A DNA stretch of 64,000 bases from Burkholderia ubonensis (GTDB taxonomy: Bacteria > Pseudomonadota > Gammaproteobacteria > Burkholderiales > Burkholderiaceae), in contig NZ_CP013421.1 in the NCBI RefSeq assembly GCF_001718695.1, positions 372,001 to 436,000 of the forward strand, given 5' to 3'. Under the pieces are notes generated by a model. It saw only the letters and a list, made by a program, of their open reading frames with translations. It was not told the DNA's origin and searched no databases. A program made the translations under genes and the position numbers. Positions 1 to 9,900 of this stretch are shown piece by piece. Every line of letters starts with the position of its first letter. Position 1 is the first letter of the stretch.

Positions 1-843
1 CGAGCCGGCGCGCGACACGGTCCGCGTGAAATCCGGAATATGTCGAGCCTGATGCGCAAGGTCCATCACGTCAGTCGCATTGCTCCGTATGACCTGCTGC
101 GCGTCGGAGATGTCGGCGACGCGCCGGTGAATCCGATCGACTTGCTCGACACGCTCAAGCAGGTTGAGACGTTTTATGAATCGATTCATCGAGCCGGCGC
201 GATCCCGATTACCGCCGGCGGTGACCATCTGGTGACCTTGCCGATATTCCGTGCCATCGCGCGCGACCGGCCGATCGGCATGGTCCATTTCGATGCGCAT
301 TCGGATACGAACGACACGTACTTCGGCAACAATCCGTACACCCATGGCACCCCTTTTCGTCGCGCCGTCGAGGAAGGGCTCCTGGATCCCGCACGAACCG
401 TCCAGATCGGCATCCGCGGTTCGGTCTATTCGTCCGACGATCTCGAGTTCGCCGAGTCCGTCGGCATTCGCGTCATTCATATGGAAGAGTTCGCGGAACT
501 GGGCGTCGAGGGAGCTTTGGCGGAAGCGCGTCGCGTCGTCGGAGACGGTCCGACCTACGTGAGCTTCGATGTCGATGTACTGGATCCTGCGTTTGCACCC
601 GGCACGGGGACCCCTGAAATCGGTGGTCTGACCACGCTCGAAGCACAGCATCTCGTGCGTGGGCTTCGCGGGCTGGATTTGATCGGTGGCGATGTCGTCG
701 AAGTTTCGCCGCCCTTCGACCAAGGCGGCAACACGGCGCTCGTCGGCGCGACTATGATGTTCGAGTTGCTTTGCGTCGTTGCGGAAGCACACTCACAGCG
801 TCTTGCGATCGCGGCCGAGTATCCGGCTATCGTCGAACACTAG
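1..843 (+). CDS. Ureohydrolase, agmatinase/guanidinobutyrase family (5' truncated)
   Basis: Manganese-dependent enzyme that hydrolyses a guanidino compound to urea and an amine in the cytosol. The frame is open from base 1, and the residues before the first ATG (base 40) include GARHGP, a conserved N-terminal motif of agmatinases, so the true start lies outside the window. Metal-binding motifs are visible: GGDH, DAHSD (about 292-306) and FDVDVLDP (about 565-590). The part seen is about 280 residues against a usual 310-320. A LysR gene follows about 100 bp downstream on the same strand, an arrangement known for guanidinobutyrase (gbuA/gbuR), so a guanidinobutyrase-like role is my inference. 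Agmatinase and guanidinopropionase remain possible. It is not obviously part of the lipopeptide cluster. Confidence 0.85.
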   Translation, partial: RAGARHGPREIRNMSSLMRKVHHVSRIAPYDLLRVGDVGDAPVNPIDLLDTLKQVETFYESIHRAGAIPITAGGDHLVTLPIFRAIARDRPIGMVHFDAHSDTNDTYFGNNPYTHGTPFRRAVEEGLLDPARTVQIGIRGSVYSSDDLEFAESVGIRVIHMEEFAELGVEGALAEARRVVGDGPTYVSFDVDVLDPAFAPGTGTPEIGGLTTLEAQHLVRGLRGLDLIGGDVVEVSPPFDQGGNTALVGATMMFELLCVVAEAHSQRLAIAAEYPAIVEH

Positions 844-939
844 TTCTCGTTCGGTACGCGATGACACGATTGCGCAGCGATCGTCAAGTTGTCGGTACTC
901 TTGCAGGACAATTGGAAATCAACCCAAAACAGTCGAGTC

Positions 940-1839
940 ATGCTTGCTAGCCTCTCCGACCTGGACCTCAAGTCTCTTCGGGTGTACTGCACCATCGTTG
1001 AAGCTGGCGGCTTCACAGCCGCCCAGTCGATTCTGAACATGGGCCTTCCCCGCCTGAGCATCGTGGTGCGAGACCTTGAAGTGAGACTCGGTACGAAGCT
1101 CTGCCATCGCGGGCGTCAAGGGTTCCAGGTTACGGATGAGGGCATGGCCGTCTACGAGTCGGCACGTGTGCTTTTCTCCGATATCGGGCGCTTCCTTGAC
1201 AGTGTCGGCGTGCTGAACGGTCAACCCAAGACGCGGCTCGAGATCGGCTTCGTCGATGGCTTGCTGTCCTTCCCAGGTGCGCCGATCGTCTCTGCGCTGG
1301 AGCGGTTCAAGCGCCGCTCGCCGGCGACCCATCTGACCGTGCACGTCATGAGACCGGACGAACTCGAAAAGGCCGTATTGGAAGAGCGATTGACGCTTGC
1401 AGTCGGAGCCTTCCATCATCGCCTCTCCGGCCTCGTGTACAAGCCGATCTTCTCTGAGGAGCAGAATCTCTACTGCAGCTTCGCCCATCCGCTTTCGTCC
1501 GCAACTGGCGTCGGGCTCATGGAGGCAATCGCAAATGCGGACTATGTCGAACGCGGCTACATGGTCGAAAGTCAGCGACCGAGCCCCGTGAATCTGAACC
1601 GAGCAGCGACTGCCTACAACATGGAAGCGATTCTCACCATGCTTCTGACAGGCCTGTACATCGGATACCTGCCGACTCATTTCGCCTCGCGTTGGGTGGC
1701 GGAAAAAAAGCTGTTTGCGCTCGAGCCAGCCGCATGCTCCTACTCCGCGTTGTTCAGCGTCGCGACACGCCAAGGCAAAGCATTGGATCCGATCGGTCAG
1801 TTGATGCTCGACAGCTTTGATTTCGGCAGCGGCGCCTGA
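940..1839 (+). CDS. LysR-family transcriptional regulator
   Basis: DNA-binding regulator of 299 residues, the usual LysR length. The N-terminal winged helix-turn-helix is clear (LKSLRVYCTIVEAGGFTAAQ, residues about 9-28), followed by an effector-binding domain of ordinary length. I chose the ATG at 940 because the protein then begins just ahead of the helix-turn-helix, as in most LysR proteins. An in-frame TTG at 889 would add 17 residues with no recognisable content. It lies between the ureohydrolase gene and the lipopeptide cluster and is co-directional with both. It may control the ureohydrolase (LysR GbuR is a precedent). A role in the lipopeptide cluster cannot be excluded but nothing seen supports it. 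Confidence 0.85.
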   Translation: MLASLSDLDLKSLRVYCTIVEAGGFTAAQSILNMGLPRLSIVVRDLEVRLGTKLCHRGRQGFQVTDEGMAVYESARVLFSDIGRFLDSVGVLNGQPKTRLEIGFVDGLLSFPGAPIVSALERFKRRSPATHLTVHVMRPDELEKAVLEERLTLAVGAFHHRLSGLVYKPIFSEEQNLYCSFAHPLSSATGVGLMEAIANADYVERGYMVESQRPSPVNLNRAATAYNMEAILTMLLTGLYIGYLPTHFASRWVAEKKLFALEPAACSYSALFSVATRQGKALDPIGQLMLDSFDFGSGA

Positions 1840-2433
1840 CGTCACGGCAGGCAACACAGCCGCCCCTCAGACGACAACGAGGCCCGTCAGCATCGCCGTC
1901 CAAGGGAGCGGGAACTGCACGTTCCGAAGGGTCTTGACGACAGCGTAGGTACCACACGATGGCGGCTGTCGAACCGGACTGAGCCCATTCCAGTCCTAAG
2001 TCTCCAATCACCATCCGGCCACCTGGGGCCCGTCCGAGATGACCGGCATTCGACGTTCACACCGCTGCCCCTCGCCCCCCGCGTCCCGTTTTCCTACGAC
2101 ATACACCGACGCGCCCTCATGTTTAACTCATGCCGAACCGTATCGCGTGCATGCTGAAACCGAGCGGCACCGCGATCGAATCTTCATGAACTGAACGACC
2201 GCCTTCGCGACTTCAGGCGTATTCGCCATGCTGCCGTTGCAAAGCGCTGACGCCCCAGCAACCGGGAACCGAGCGAGACCCGCGCAGGGCAATCGCGTCG
2301 CTTTCCTGCCGAGCCAAAATCGCCGACGCATCGCGACGACAACAGCGAGTGGAACCTCAATGACGACATCCCGCCAACACGTGACTTCCCGCCGCGCGCG
2401 CAACGACACGTCCGAAGCAAGCACCCCGCCCGC
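1840..2433. other. Intergenic region upstream of the lipopeptide cluster
   Basis: About 590 bp with no gene I can support. Short open frames here have no recognisable product. The frame of the downstream thioesterase is open back to a TGA at 2248-2250 but has no start codon before 2434. The promoter for the first cluster genes is expected here; I see no convincing -35/-10 pair or operator. Confidence 0.5.
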
Positions 2434-3144
<711 letters not shown>

Positions 3145-3244
3145 AACGCATCACCGGCCGATCGGCGCGATCGGCGAACGAAACGGCCCGCGCGCCCGCT
3201 CGGCCCAGCCGCCGCCGGGCGCGCGAAACTTTTGGGGTGCCATT

Positions 3245-4195
3245 GTGCAACTTGATCGAAAGCGAATCCTCGTGACAGGCGGCGCCGGCTTCCTCGGTTC
3301 GCATCTGTGCGAGCGCCTGGTCGAACTCGGTCATGACGTCTTGTGCGTCGACAACTATTTCACCGGCACCAAGCAGAACGTGGCCGCGCTGCTCGGCAAC
3401 CCGCGCTTCGAGGCGCTGCGCCACGACGTGACCTTTCCGTTGTACGTGGAGGTGGACGAGATCTACAACCTCGCCTGTCCGGCTTCGCCGATCCACTATC
3501 AATTCGATCCCGTGCAGACCACCAAGACCAGCGTGATGGGCGCGATCAACATGCTGGGGCTCGCCAAGCGCACGCACGCGCGCGTGCTGCAAACCTCCAC
3601 GAGCGAAGTGTACGGCGACCCCGACGTGCATCCGCAGCCGGAGAGTTACCGGGGCAACGTCAACCCGCTCGGGCCGCGCGCGTGCTACGACGAAGGCAAA
3701 CGCTGCGCGGAGACCCTGTTCTTCGACTATCACCGCCAGCAAAACGTGCGAATCAAGGTGGTGCGCATCTTCAACACGTACGGGCCGCGCATGCATCCCA
3801 ACGACGGCCGCGTGGTGTCCAACTTCATCGTGCAGGCGCTGCGCGGCGAGGACATCACGCTGTACGGCGACGGCAGCCAGACCCGCGCGTTCTGCTATGT
3901 CGACGACATGGTCGAAGGTCTGATCCGGATGATGGCCACGCCCGCGGACGTCACCGGCCCGATCAATCTCGGCAATCCGCATGAGATCGCGGTCAGCGAG
4001 CTTGCGCAGATCATCCTGCGCCTGACCGGCTCGAAATCGCGGATCGTCTTCCACCCGCTGCCGAAAGATGATCCGACGCAACGCTGCCCCGACATCGGCC
4101 TCGCACGCGCGCAACTCGACTGGAAGCCGACGGTCGGGCTCGAAGCGGGGCTGCGGCGGACCATCGACTATTTCCGCTCGACGATGGCGACGTGA
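3245..4195 (+). CDS. ocfM: UDP-glucuronate decarboxylase (UDP-xylose synthase)
   Basis: Extended short-chain dehydrogenase of 316 residues that converts UDP-glucuronate to UDP-xylose in the cytosol. The Rossmann motif [10 protein letters not shown] sits near the N-terminus, and [15 protein letters not shown] and [14 protein letters not shown] (with the YxxxK-type Tyr and Lys) are hallmarks of this subfamily. I chose GTG 3245 because it gives the normal length and places the Rossmann motif about 10 residues in; the open frame extends upstream to 2978 but that part is not conserved in appearance. It lies in the gap after the thioesterase. With the GT25-like transferase at 52242 it supplies and attaches xylose to the lipopeptide (inference from the occidiofungin system). 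Confidence 0.9.
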   Translation: MQLDRKRILVTGGAGFLGSHLCERLVELGHDVLCVDNYFTGTKQNVAALLGNPRFEALRHDVTFPLYVEVDEIYNLACPASPIHYQFDPVQTTKTSVMGAINMLGLAKRTHARVLQTSTSEVYGDPDVHPQPESYRGNVNPLGPRACYDEGKRCAETLFFDYHRQQNVRIKVVRIFNTYGPRMHPNDGRVVSNFIVQALRGEDITLYGDGSQTRAFCYVDDMVEGLIRMMATPADVTGPINLGNPHEIAVSELAQIILRLTGSKSRIVFHPLPKDDPTQRCPDIGLARAQLDWKPTVGLEAGLRRTIDYFRSTMAT

Positions 4196-4345
4196 CTTTG
4201 CATCGCCTGTGTCCCATTTTCCCGTGACAGACGCGACACGGCGTCCATGCTTCAATCAGGCCGTACCGGTACACCATTGGCCGACATGAAGCTGCTCTCG
4301 TGTGCCACTGTCCATCAATCCGCGTTGCAAGCCGGATCACTGCGT

Positions 4346-5657
4346 ATGGAACAACTTGATTACCTGAAGCATGTCGAATCGAAGGCCCGAACCTACGCGA
4401 CATCGTTCCCCCGGCTGTTTACCCATGCCAAGGGCGTACGCATACGCGACGCCGAGGGTCGGGAATACATCGACTGCCTGTCCAATGCAGGGACGCTCGC
4501 GCTCGGGCACAACCACCCGGAAGTCAATGAAGCCGTGATGCGGTTTCTGACCTCCGATCAGATGCAGCAGGCACTCGACCTGGCGACGCCGGCCAAGCAC
4601 GCGTTCGTCGAACAGCTTTTCTCGCTCCTGCCGACGCAAGATCGCCGAAACCGCCAAGATCCAGTTTTGCAGTCCGAGCGGATCGGACGGCAACGAAGCG
4701 GCCGTCAAGCTGGCCAGGCACTATACGGGCCGCTCGACGATCATGGCGTTCCACGGCGCCTACCACGGCATGACGGCCGGCGCGCTCGCCGCATCGGGAA
4801 ATCTCATGCCCAAATCGGCCGGCGGCAGCGGGCACGGCGTTCATTTCCTGCCTTACCCGTATGCGTTTCGCTGCCCGTTCGGCACCGACGGCTCGGCGAC
4901 CGATCGGCTCAGCATCAACTACATTCGGACCGTCCTGTCCGATCCCGAGAGCGGGATCACGAAACCGGCGGCGATCATCGTCGAAGTCGTGCAAGGCGAA
5001 GGCGGCTGCATCCCCGCTTCCGACGCGTGGCTGATCGAGTTGCGCGAACTGACGCTGCGGCACGAAATCCCGCTGATCGTCGATGAAGTGCAGACCGGCC
5101 TCGGTCGAACCGGCGCCCTGTTCGCGATCGAACATTCCGGCATCCGGCCGGACGTGCTGGTGTTGTCGAAGGCGATCGGCGGCGGCTACCCGATATCGGT
5201 GGTGGTCTACGACGAGCGCCTGGACACCTGGCCGCCCGGCTCGCACGCCGGCACCTTCCGGGGCAACCAGATTGCGATGGTGGCCGGCTTGTCGGCCATG
5301 CGCATCATCGATCGAGACGATCTGCCGGCGCATGCGGGCCGGGTCGGCAAACTGCTGGTGGCCGGCCTCGAGCGTATCGCCGAACGGTTCCCCTGCCTGG
5401 GCCAGATACGCGGCAAGGGCCTGATGATCGGCGTTGAAGTCGTCAGGCCCGGCACGCATGGCCAAACCGGCCCGACCGATGCGGCACGGGCAAAGGCCAT
5501 CAAGCTGAATTGCCTGCAGAACGGGCTCGTCATCGAAACCGGCGGCCGCAACGGCGCGGTACTCCGGTTCCTTCCGCCGCTGATCGTGTCGGAAGCCGAC
5601 ATCCACGAGATCCTCAACCGCTTCGAGCAAGCCGTCGAAACGGCCTGCCGCGCATAG
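4346..5657 (+). pseudogene. ocfL: Class III aminotransferase, diaminobutyrate-forming type, frameshifted as sequenced
   Basis: PLP enzyme resembling 2,4-diaminobutyrate aminotransferases, which make L-Dab from aspartate semialdehyde and an amino donor. The N-terminal part reads MEQLDYLKHVESKARTY then DCLSNAGTLALGHNHP. After a net +1 shift at about 4631-4641 the protein continues KIAETAKIQFCSPSG, SDGNEAA, FHGAYHGM, VDEVQTG and LSKAIGGGYPI (PLP lysine). With the shift corrected it is about 436 residues, full length for the family. As sequenced, the first frame runs to 5086 and the second is open from ATG 4743 to 5657. Literature on the occidiofungin cluster calls the equivalent glutamate-1-semialdehyde aminotransferase, as I recall; the motifs here and the Dab-type A domain at 35.0-36.5 kb favour Dab supply. 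Confidence 0.75.
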
Positions 5658-5741
5658 GCGCACCGCGGCGCGACCCGTGAACACCAACCGGATCGGGTTT
5701 CGCCGCGATCCACGTTCAGATTCAGAAAAGGAACATCGACC

Positions 5742-6707
5742 ATGCTGGGCATGACGGAACGCAAGCTGCTTGCCGAGGGGGCCTCGCCGTGGCTGCTGGA
5801 GCCGGCATCGAACGGGCGCGATATCGTGCGGGCGGTGAACGACAATCGTGCGGCGCTGGACGCCCGGCTGCTGGAGCATGGGGCGCTGCTGTTTCGCGGC
5901 TTCGACGTGTCATCCGTGGCCGGATTCGAAGCGTTTGCGAACGCGATTTCGGCCCATAAGTCCGATTACGTCTATCGCTCCACGCCGCGCACGTCGATCG
6001 GCAACGGCATCTTCACCGCAACCGAGTATCCGCCGAGCGAGACGATATCGCTTCATTGCGAAAACGCGTATCAACGAAGCTGGCCGCTGAGAGTCGCATT
6101 CTGCTGCCTGACCGCGCCCACGGCCGGCGGCGAAACGCCGATCGCCGACATGCGGGAGGTAAGCCGCAGGATCGGGCCGCGCATCCTGGATGACTTCGAG
6201 GCGAAACAGGTCCGCTATGTCAGGCACTACCGGCGGCACGTCGACATTCCGTGGGAAACGGTCTTTCAGACCAGCGACCGCGGCGAGCTCGCGGCCTACT
6301 GCGCGGACAACGGCATCGAGCACGCATGGCTCGACGACGACACGTTGCGCACCGCACAGGTCAACCAGGGCGTCGCTTACCATCCGCTCACCCGCGAACG
6401 GGTGTTCTTCAATCAGGCCCATCTGTTCCACATCTCGAACCTGGAAGCCTCGCTCGCCAGCTCGATCGTCAGCCTGTTCGGCAACGATCGGCTCCCGCGC
6501 GACGCCTTCTACGGCGACGGGAGTCCACTCGATCTCGCCGACATCGAGCAGATTCGCAATGCGTTCCGCGAATGCGCGATCGCATTTCCATGGCAACGCG
6601 GCGACGTGCTGCTCGTCGACAACATGCGATTCGCGCATGGCCGCAATCCGTTCGAAGGCGAGCGCAAGGTCGTCGTGTCGCTACTGGACCCATACTCCCC
6701 TGCATAG
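5742..6707 (+). CDS. ocfK: Fe(II)/2-oxoglutarate-dependent hydroxylase, SyrP/TauD family
   Basis: Non-heme iron dioxygenase of 321 residues. The facial triad is read as HCE in LHCENAY (H-x-E, as in SyrP-like enzymes, rather than H-x-D) and a distal His in AHGRNPF, followed by the 2-oxoglutarate-binding Arg in GERK. SyrP, the family precedent, beta-hydroxylates an Asp held on an NRPS carrier protein. Here the likely task is beta-hydroxylation of a carrier-bound residue, probably Asn, since occidiofungins occur with Asn or beta-hydroxy-Asn. That is inference; Tyr hydroxylation is better explained by the diiron enzyme at 28109. An AAAGGA ribosome-binding site about 10 bp upstream supports ATG 5742. 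Confidence 0.82.
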   Translation: MLGMTERKLLAEGASPWLLEPASNGRDIVRAVNDNRAALDARLLEHGALLFRGFDVSSVAGFEAFANAISAHKSDYVYRSTPRTSIGNGIFTATEYPPSETISLHCENAYQRSWPLRVAFCCLTAPTAGGETPIADMREVSRRIGPRILDDFEAKQVRYVRHYRRHVDIPWETVFQTSDRGELAAYCADNGIEHAWLDDDTLRTAQVNQGVAYHPLTRERVFFNQAHLFHISNLEASLASSIVSLFGNDRLPRDAFYGDGSPLDLADIEQIRNAFRECAIAFPWQRGDVLLVDNMRFAHGRNPFEGERKVVVSLLDPYSPA

Positions 6708-6711
6708 AACA

Positions 6712-6723
6712 GTTTCGCGAAAC
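6712..6723. promoter_or_regulatory. Perfect 12-bp palindrome upstream of the PKS genes
   Basis: GTTTCGCGAAAC, a perfect dyad starting 5 bp after the stop codon of the hydroxylase gene and 233 bp before the PKS start at 6957. The whole 6708-6956 gap has no supported gene and probably holds a promoter for the assembly-line operon. The palindrome could be an operator or chance; there is no T-run to make it a terminator. Confidence 0.3.
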
Positions 6724-6956
6724 GTCGTGTCCGGAATTTACGGGGCAGACATCGGGTTCTCGCGATGCTCTAATTTCCACAGGCGACACACACTGACATT
6801 CAATCGAGACGGAGGCGATGCTTTATCTCGTTCGCCATGCCGGATCTCAATCTGCTTCGCGCAGGACAGCCTGCCGTTGCCCATCGGAATGAACGCGAAC
6901 CGGTCCCAAGGTGGCGTGCATCCCAATCAACGCTCTGCAGACAACGAAGGTTTCGT

Positions 6957-9900
6957 ATGCTTCCCGAAATGAAATTCAGGACTGTTACGGAATTATTGCA
7001 ATTTCGCGGCCATGACACGCCGGAGAAAACGGCATTCATTTTTCTCGACAACGGCGAAGCGGAGCTGGCCCGGCTGACGTTCGGCGACCTGGACAAGCGG
7101 GCCCGCGGCATCGCCGCCAGATTGCAGGGCATCGCGCAACCGGGCGATCGCGTGCTGCTGGTCTATCCGCCCGGGCTGGAATTCATCAGCGCATGGGCGG
7201 GATGCCTGTACGCCGGCCTGATCGGCGTGCCGGCCTATCCTCCGCGCAGGCATCGTCCGGCCGATCGTCTCAAGTCGATCGTCGCCGACGCCGGGCCGGT
7301 CGTCGCGCTGACCGACGCGGCCACGCTCGACGGCATCGCGCATCGCGAGGATGGCTATTCCGACACGCTGGAACTGAAGATCCTTGCGACGGACCAGGGG
7401 TTCGACGCACCGGCCGGGCAATGGCGCGCGCCGGACATCACGCCGCAGACGCTGGCGCTGCTGCAATACACGTCGGGCTCCACCGGTACGCCCAAAGGCG
7501 TGATGATCAGCCACGCGAACATCCTGAGCAACATGGAGGTCATCGCCGAGGCCAGCGATGCCGGCGCGTCGACCGTGTTCGTCAGCTGGCTCCCCGTGTT
7601 TCACGACATGGGGTTCTTCGGGAAAGTGCTGCTGCCGATCCATCTCGGCGTGCTGTCGGTGCTGATGGCGCCGGCGGCTTTCGTGCAGAAGCCCATCCGC
7701 TGGCTGCAAGCGATCACGAAGTATCGCGGCACGCATTGCGCCGCGCCGGACTTTGCCTATGACCTGTGCGCGCGCAAGATTTCCGACGAAGCCAAGGCGC
7801 AGCTCGATCTGAGCAGCTGGCAGGTCGCATTCAACGGCGCGGAGCCGGTGCGCGCCGACACGGTGGCGCGTTTTTCGCGCGCATTCGCGTCGTGCGGCTT
7901 CGACGCGCACACCATGCATCCGGTCTACGGCATGGCCGAGGCGACGCTGTTCATCGCCGGTCAGCCGGCACGCTCGCTGCCGCTCGTGGCCGACTTCGAC
8001 GCCGACGATCTCGCCCGCGGCGTCGCGACGAGGCACGCGCACGGCAAGCGCCACGCGCTGGTTTCATGCGGGCGGCCGTGGGCCGGGCATCGCGTGCAGA
8101 TCGTCAATCCGGATACCGGCCAGCCGTGCCCGCCGGGCCGGATCGGCGAAATCTGGGTGACCGGCCCGAGCGTCGGCGTCGGCTACTGGAATCGCACCGA
8201 GGAAACGGAGCGCACCTTTCGCGCCAGGCTGGACGGGGATGACGCGCGTTACCTGCGCACGGGCGATCTCGGCTTCGTCGACGGCGAGGACCTCTTCGTC
8301 ACCGGCCGCTTGAAAGACCTCATCATCATCGCCGGCCGCAATCACTACCCTCAGGATCTCGAACAATCTGCCGAGGGAAGCCACCCGGCGCTGGCGCCCA
8401 ACGCGTCGGCGGCCTTCTCGATCAACGTCGACAACGTCGAGCGGGTCGTCATCGCGTGCGAGGTGCGCCGCGAAGCGCTCAACACGCTGAACGCCGAAGC
8501 CGTCGCCGCGGAGATCCGGCGCAAGCTCGCCGAAGACCATGACGTCGACCTGTATGCGGCGATCCTGCTGAAGCCCGCCACGATCCCGCGCACGTCCAGC
8601 GGAAAAATCCAGCGGAGCCGAACCCGGCAGGCATTCGTCAGCGGACAGGGGCTCGCGATCGCGGGCGAGTGGCGGCGTGCGTTCTCTGCGGAATACGCGC
8701 CCGCCGCGCCTGCAACCGCACGCAGCACGCAGGCGCTGGTGCAATGGTTCGTCGAGCATGTCGCGCGCCTGTCGGGCATCGCGCCCGGCGATCTCGACCC
8801 CAACGCGCCGTTCAGCGCCTACGGGCTCGACTCGAAAGACGCCATCATGCTCACGGGCGAGTTGCAGGACTGGCTCGGGCAGCCGGTTTCCCCTACGGTC
8901 GTCTACGATTTTCCGAGTATTTCCCTGCTGGCGCGCCATCTGAGCGGCGGCGCGAATGCGCGCTCGGAAACGGCGCGCGCTTGCGCCGAAGCGCGCGCGG
9001 ATATCGCCATCGTCGGCATCGGATGCCGCTTCCCCGGCGCCGATCATCCCGACGCATTCTGGCAGCTTCTGCTGGAGGGCCGCGACGCGGTCGGCGCGTC
9101 GAACCCGCGCGCCGCCAACCTTCCGGCCACCGGACTGCTGGAGCAGGTCGACCAGTTCGATGCGGATTTCTTCGGCATCAGCGCCCGCGAAGCCGAGGCG
9201 ATGGACCCGCAGCAGCGCCTGCTGCTCGAGGTCGCCTGGGAGACGTTCGAGCACGCGGGCATCGCACCGCGGCGTCTCGCCGGCGCACGCACCGCGGTCA
9301 TCGTGGGCATCAGCAATACGGACTACGTCCGCCTGGCGCAGGAAGAAGCCGCGGACGTCGGCCCCTATGTCGCGACCGGCAATGCGCTCAGCGTCGCCGC
9401 CAACCGCATTTCCTACGCGCTCGACCTGCGCGGCCCGAGCTGGGCGGTCGACACCGCGTGCTCGTCGTCGCTCGTCGCGGCTCATCAGGCGTGCCGCGCG
9501 CTGCAGCGCGGCGAGTGCGATGCGGCGCTCGCCGGCGGCGTCAACCTGATCCTGGCGCCGCAGTTGAGCGCCTCCTTCACGCAATCGGGCATGCTGTCGC
9601 CGGACGGCCGTTGCAAGGCGTTCGACGCGGCAGCCAACGGCTACGTGCGCGGCGAAGGCGTGGGGATGGTGCTGCTCAAGCGTCTCGACGATGCCGTCAA
9701 GGACGGTGACACCGTCTTCGCGGTGATCCGCGGCTCGGCGGTGAACCAGGACGGCCGCAGCAACGGCCTGACCGCGCCCAATGGCCCGGCCCAGCAGGCC
9801 GTGATCGACAGTGCGCTGCGCGATGCCGGCGTGCGGGCGCAGGACGTCGGCTTCGTCGAGGCGCACGGGACGGGAACGCCGCTTGGCGACCCCATCGAAT

